Positions 60,385-64,000 of a stretch of 64,000 nucleotides of DNA are shown in pieces (within the stretch, counting starts at the first letter, position 1; each line of letters opens with the position of its first letter). Below the pieces are notes generated by a model. It saw only the letters and a program-made list of their open reading frames with translations, did no database searches and was not told where the DNA came from. Source of the DNA: Bacillota bacterium (GTDB lineage: Bacteria > Bacillota_I > Bacilli_A > RF39 > UBA660); the NCBI GenBank assembly GCA_015059305.1, contig SVAQ01000005.1, forward strand, positions 1 to 64,000, read 5' to 3'. The position numbers and the translations under genes were made by a program.

Positions 60385-62129
60385 TTAACATCACCTATTT
60401 TTATTCCTAATTCTTTTAATTGATATTCATCAACAACATTTGGAGCCTCACTCATTAAATCATTACTTGATGCTGTTTTAGGGAATGCAATTACATCCCG
60501 AATATTTTCAGTACCTGCTAAAAGCATTGTTAATCGGTCAAGCCCTAAAGCAAAACCACCATGTGGCGGAGTACCATATTTTAATGCATCAACAAAGAAA
60601 CCAAATTTTTCTTTAATGTCTTCAGGAGTAAGTTCTAATGCTTCAAACATTTTTTGTTGTACTTCACCATCGTGAATTCTAATACTTCCTCCACCAGCTT
60701 CGTAACCATTGATAACTATGTCATATGCCTTTGAGTAACAATTAGCTTTATCTGTAAGTAATTTATCAACATCTTCATCTTTCGGAGAAGTGAACGGATG
60801 GTGACAAGCCATATAACGATTTTCTTCTTCACTCCATTCAAAAGAAGGAAAATCAGTTACCCACAATAACTTATAATCATTTTCACTAATTAAATTATTG
60901 TCTGAGGCTATCTTACATCTTAAAGCTCCTAAAGCCGTTTTAACAATCTTTTTGTGGCCGCTTACAATAAAAACAATATCATTATTTTCAACATTTAGCA
61001 TTTTTTTAATATTAGTTAATTCTTCTTCAGTTAAAGATTTAACTAAACTACCAGTTATTTCATCAGCGTATTTTATATATGCTAGTCCTGAAGCACGATA
61101 TTTTTTTACATATTCAGTTAATTTATCAATTTCTTTTCTAGAATATTTATCGGCTAATTTTTTTGCTACAATAGCATTAATTATTCCACCATCACTTATT
61201 GTTTTTTTTAAAAATTCGACATTTGTATTAGTAAATAAAGATGTAATATCATTTATTATCATTTCAAAACGTAAATCTGGTTTATCACTACCATATAAGT
61301 TAATAGCATCATTATATTTCATTCTTTGTAAAGGTAAAGATACCTCGATACCTTTTACTTCTTTAAAAACATTTGCCACTAAATTCTCACCTAATGTAAT
61401 AACGTCTTCTTCACTTACAAAGCTCATTTCCACGTCTACTTGAGTAAATTCTGGTTGTCTATCTGCTCTTAAATCTTCATCCCGGAAACACTTAGCTATT
61501 TGAAAGTATCTTTCTATTCCCCCAACCATTAAAAGTTGTTTATATATTTGTGGCGATTGAGGAAGAGCAAAAAATCTTCCATTAAATATTCTCGATGGCA
61601 CTAAATAGTCCCTTGCTCCTTCAGGTGTACTCTTACATAAAATTGGTGTTTCTACTTCTAAAAAATTTAAGCTATCTAAATAATTTCTAATCGCCATAGT
61701 AATCTTATGTCTTAAAACAAGCTTGCTACTTATATCAGGTCTTCTGATATCTAAATAACGATACTTTAGTCTTGTCTCTTCTGAAGCATTTACATTTTCA
61801 GTAATTTGAAAAGGAACTTCAAGTGATGTGTTTAGTACATTTAACTTATCAACTATAACTTCGATATCACCAGTTTCAATTTTTTCATTAGCGGTAACTC
61901 TTTTAGCCACTTTACCAGTTACATTAATAACATACTCACTTTTTAGTAACTCAGCAGTTTTATAACATGCACTATCAGGATTAACAACTAATTGAATTAT
62001 TCCTGTCCGGTCACGTAAGTCAATAAATATTAGACCACCTAAATTTCTAACTCGACTAACCCAACCTGATAATGTAATAGATTTACCAGCATACGTTTCA
62101 TTAATTTGATTATTAAATAACGTTTTCAT
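60381..62129 (-). CDS. aspS: Aspartyl-tRNA synthetase, bacterial type
   Basis: This 582-residue class II synthetase has an OB anticodon domain (ITLSGWVSRVRNLGGLIFIDLRD), motif 1 with RKH-type MAIRNYLDSLNFLEVETPIL, the flipping loop STPEGARDYLVPSR, motif 2 KCFRDEDLRADRQPEFTQ, the bacterial GAD insertion (about 290-410) and motif 3 GGFALGLDRLTMLL. The length and GAD domain identify the bacterial form. It lies between asnS (14 bases upstream) and gatC in the aminoacylation operon. Confidence 0.97.
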   Translation of the reverse strand: MKTLFNNQINETYAGKSITLSGWVSRVRNLGGLIFIDLRDRTGIIQLVVNPDSACYKTAELLKSEYVINVTGKVAKRVTANEKIETGDIEVIVDKLNVLNTSLEVPFQITENVNASEETRLKYRYLDIRRPDISSKLVLRHKITMAIRNYLDSLNFLEVETPILCKSTPEGARDYLVPSRIFNGRFFALPQSPQIYKQLLMVGGIERYFQIAKCFRDEDLRADRQPEFTQVDVEMSFVSEEDVITLGENLVANVFKEVKGIEVSLPLQRMKYNDAINLYGSDKPDLRFEMIINDITSLFTNTNVEFLKKTISDGGIINAIVAKKLADKYSRKEIDKLTEYVKKYRASGLAYIKYADEITGSLVKSLTEEELTNIKKMLNVENNDIVFIVSGHKKIVKTALGALRCKIASDNNLISENDYKLLWVTDFPSFEWSEEENRYMACHHPFTSPKDEDVDKLLTDKANCYSKAYDIVINGYEAGGGSIRIHDGEVQQKMFEALELTPEDIKEKFGFFVDALKYGTPPHGGFALGLDRLTMLLAGTENIRDVIAFPKTASSNDLMSEAPNVVDEYQLKELGIKIGDVK

Positions 62130-62143
62130 AAATACCTCCTTTA

Positions 62144-63508
62144 TTAAAATTCACAATTTTTTGGTGTTCTTGGATAAGGAATAACATCACGAATATTATC
62201 TACACCTGTGATGTAAATTAATAATCTTTCAAAGCCCATTCCAAATCCTGAATGAACACATCCACCATATTTTCTTAAATTCAAATACCAATCTAAAGAT
62301 TCTGTTTCCATATCAAGTTCCTTCATTCGCGCAAGTAATTTATCGTAATCTTCTTCTCTTTGACTACCACCCATAAGTTCACCAGCACCTGGAACTTCTA
62401 AGTCAACTGCAGCAACCGTTTTACCATCTTCATTTTGTTTCATATAGAAAGCTTTAATATCTTTAGGCCAGTTATAAATAAACACTGGACCATTAAAATA
62501 TTCAGTAATATATTTTTCATGTTCTTTAGCAATATCTTCTCCATATTCTGGCGCAAATTCAAATTTTTCTTTGCTTTCTTTCAAAATACGAATGCATTCT
62601 TCATGAGTAATTCTTGTAAATTTGCTATTAACAAGTTTTGTAAGTTTATCAACTAGTCCTTTTTCTACAAAATTATCTAAAAATTTCATTTCTTCTTGGC
62701 AATGTTCTAGAACGTAAGAAATTACATATTTAAGCATGCTTTCCATAACTTGCATATCACCATCAAGATCGGTAAATGCCATTTCCGGTTCAATCATCCA
62801 AAATTCTGAAGCATGAGTTTTGGTGTTGGAGTTTTCTGCTCTAAAAGTAGGCCCAAATGTATAAACTTTTTTGTAGTTCATTGCAAATGGCTCAACTTGT
62901 AGTTGTCCTGATACAGTTAAAGAAGCTTGTTTACCAAAGAAATCTTTACTATAATCAGCTTTACCATTAACTCTTTCTAAATCTAAAGTTGTAACTTGGA
63001 ACATTTCTCCCGCACCTTCGCAATCACTTGCAGTTATAATAGGTGTATGAACATAAACAAAGTTATTTTCATTAAAGAATTTGTGAATTGCATAAGCTGC
63101 AACACTTCTTACTCTAAAAACTGCTGTAAAAAGATTAGTTCTTGGTCGTAAATATGCTTGTTCTCTTAAAAATTCTCTAGTATGTCTTTTGGGTTGAATC
63201 GGATAATCTTCAGGACAAGTTCCTAAAACAGTTATTTCATTTGCTTTAATTTCATAATCTTCTTTACCTTCAGATTTCACAAGGTTTCCCTTAATATTTA
63301 AAGCACAACCTACAAGTAATTTTGAAACTTCTAGAAAGTTTTTTAAAGTTGTATCATACACAACTTGGATTCCCCCTTGGGTTGTTCCATCATTAAGAGC
63401 TATAAAACCAAATTCTTTCTGAGGACGATGATTTCTAATCCAACCATTTAATTCTACTTCTTTATCTAAATATTTTTCTATTTCTTTTAATATATCTTTT
63501 AAATCCAT
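62144..63508 (-). CDS. asnS: Asparaginyl-tRNA synthetase
   Basis: This 454-residue class IIb synthetase has the N-terminal OB fold (VELNGWIRNHRPQKEFGFIALND), the NFVYVHTPIITASDCEGAGEMF region, motif 2 FRAENSNTKTHASEFWMIEPE and motif 3 SGFGMGFERLLIYITG. GAGEMF and the absence of a GAD insertion separate AsnRS from AspRS. Its presence means Asn-tRNA is made directly, so asnA-derived asparagine feeds this enzyme and GatCAB is free for Gln-tRNA. The ATG overlaps the hisS stop (TAATG). Confidence 0.96.
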   Translation of the reverse strand: MDLKDILKEIEKYLDKEVELNGWIRNHRPQKEFGFIALNDGTTQGGIQVVYDTTLKNFLEVSKLLVGCALNIKGNLVKSEGKEDYEIKANEITVLGTCPEDYPIQPKRHTREFLREQAYLRPRTNLFTAVFRVRSVAAYAIHKFFNENNFVYVHTPIITASDCEGAGEMFQVTTLDLERVNGKADYSKDFFGKQASLTVSGQLQVEPFAMNYKKVYTFGPTFRAENSNTKTHASEFWMIEPEMAFTDLDGDMQVMESMLKYVISYVLEHCQEEMKFLDNFVEKGLVDKLTKLVNSKFTRITHEECIRILKESKEKFEFAPEYGEDIAKEHEKYITEYFNGPVFIYNWPKDIKAFYMKQNEDGKTVAAVDLEVPGAGELMGGSQREEDYDKLLARMKELDMETESLDWYLNLRKYGGCVHSGFGMGFERLLIYITGVDNIRDVIPYPRTPKNCEF

Positions 63509-64000
63509 TATAACACTCCTAAAATATAATCTAAAATTTCATCTTCGGGAACTTTATGTTCTTCTTTAGTTAAATTATCTTTAACATTAATAAGCCCCTT
63601 TGCTAAATCGTCGCTATTTAAAATAATAAGTTGTTTTGCGCCCATACGATCAGCATCTTTAAATTGAGCTTTTAAGCTTCGGTTAATATAATCAGTTTCG
63701 CTTATAATGCCACTTAATCTTAAATCCTGTAATAAAATATTAGCTCTTAGTTTTTCTTCTTCATTTATTGCCATTATATACACATCAATCGCAGGCTCTT
63801 CATTATAATCTTCTTTAAGCAAATTGATAATTCTTTCAACACCACATGCAAAACCAACACATGGAGTATTTGGACCACCTAATTCATTAACTAAATGGTT
63901 ATATCTGCCTCCTCCTCCTAAAGCTAAACTATCATCAAGAACAAGTTCAAATACCATATAATCATAATAATCTAACCCTCTTACTAAGTTATGATCAATC
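63508..64000 (-). CDS. hisS: Histidyl-tRNA synthetase, C-terminal part (cut by window end)
   Basis: The frame stays open to the window end, so this is the last ~164 residues of HisRS. It begins in the His-specific active-site segment VRGLDYYDYMVFELV and contains ALGGGGRYNHLVNELGGP, motif 3 CVGFACGVERIINLL and the C-terminal anticodon-binding domain (from about VYIMAINEEEKLRA). An internal ATG at 63957 is not the start. It is the first visible gene of the hisS-asnS-aspS-gatC-gatA-gatB operon. Confidence 0.95.
   Translation of the reverse strand, partial: IDHNLVRGLDYYDYMVFELVLDDSLALGGGGRYNHLVNELGGPNTPCVGFACGVERIINLLKEDYNEEPAIDVYIMAINEEEKLRANILLQDLRLSGIISETDYINRSLKAQFKDADRMGAKQLIILNSDDLAKGLINVKDNLTKEEHKVPEDEILDYILGVL

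Noticed and set aside
60898..61443. 181-codon plus-strand frame inside aspS
   Set aside because: It lies entirely antisense to aspS, whose catalytic motifs are intact.

Overview
The window is a strongly AT-rich bacterial chromosome segment of Bacillota/Mycoplasmatota character. Gene content and local order match Bacillus-type neighbourhoods: spoVB-comN-relA-dtd, spoVID-ysxE, ylbJ-ylbL, rnc-smc, rarA, tcdA beside a 6S-like RNA, and hisS-asnS-aspS-gatCAB. Several genes belong to endospore formation (spoVB, spoVID, ysxE, ylbJ, two CotF/YraG-like coat proteins, perhaps a small Asn/Ala-rich spore protein). TGA is used as a stop (for example in relA), so this is the standard code and not the Mycoplasma code. 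My inference is an uncultured, spore-forming, low-GC gut-type Bacilli lineage; no 16S rRNA is present to confirm it.

Layout. 1-3.4 kb: a large serine recombinase at the edge of an element that continues outside the window, a candidate non-coding transcript, and a frameshifted PstS-like gene. 3.5-36.4 kb: mostly plus-strand chromosome genes, namely a candidate sRNA, spoVB/comN/relA/dtd, the spoVID-ysxE coat operon, three prepilin-like genes, ylbJ/ylbL, mutS, an ABC exporter, a polysaccharide deacetylase, lemA with a DUF2207 gene, four tRNAs, a secreted papain-like protease with a dockerin next to a membrane-anchored cohesin-like protein, coat genes, a metal-binding-type lipoprotein, yidD, rnc and smc. 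36.7-42.4 kb: a complete-looking filamentous phage (inovirus-like) prophage. 42.6-64 kb: mostly minus-strand chromosome genes, namely a PIG-L deacetylase, a peptidase C26, a ZIP transporter, xerD, rarA-gpsA, dxs-tcdA, 6S-like RNA, a HerA-like ATPase, asnA with an elaborate leader, and the hisS-asnS-aspS-gatCAB operon.

The prophage is the main discovery. It has a pMV158-type RepB with its nick site in a hairpin loop, a Zot-type assembly ATPase, a 57-residue major-coat-like protein, a run of tiny coupled membrane proteins, a pIII-like protein, and a divergent repressor with three 19-bp operators over the lytic promoter. It is flanked by two dif-like sites. Removing it restores a site that differs from B. 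subtilis dif at only 5 of 28 positions. The dominant gene strand flips from plus to minus at the same place, so this is probably the replication terminus, with the phage integrated by the host Xer system. A xerD-type gene lies 3 kb away.

Two other systems deserve attention. The asnA leader carries a T-box followed by a 12-residue leader peptide with four consecutive Asn codons and two mutually exclusive hairpins. The dockerin protease plus cohesin anchor looks like a minimal cellulosome-style surface protease complex. All identifications come from reading motifs and context; no database search was run.
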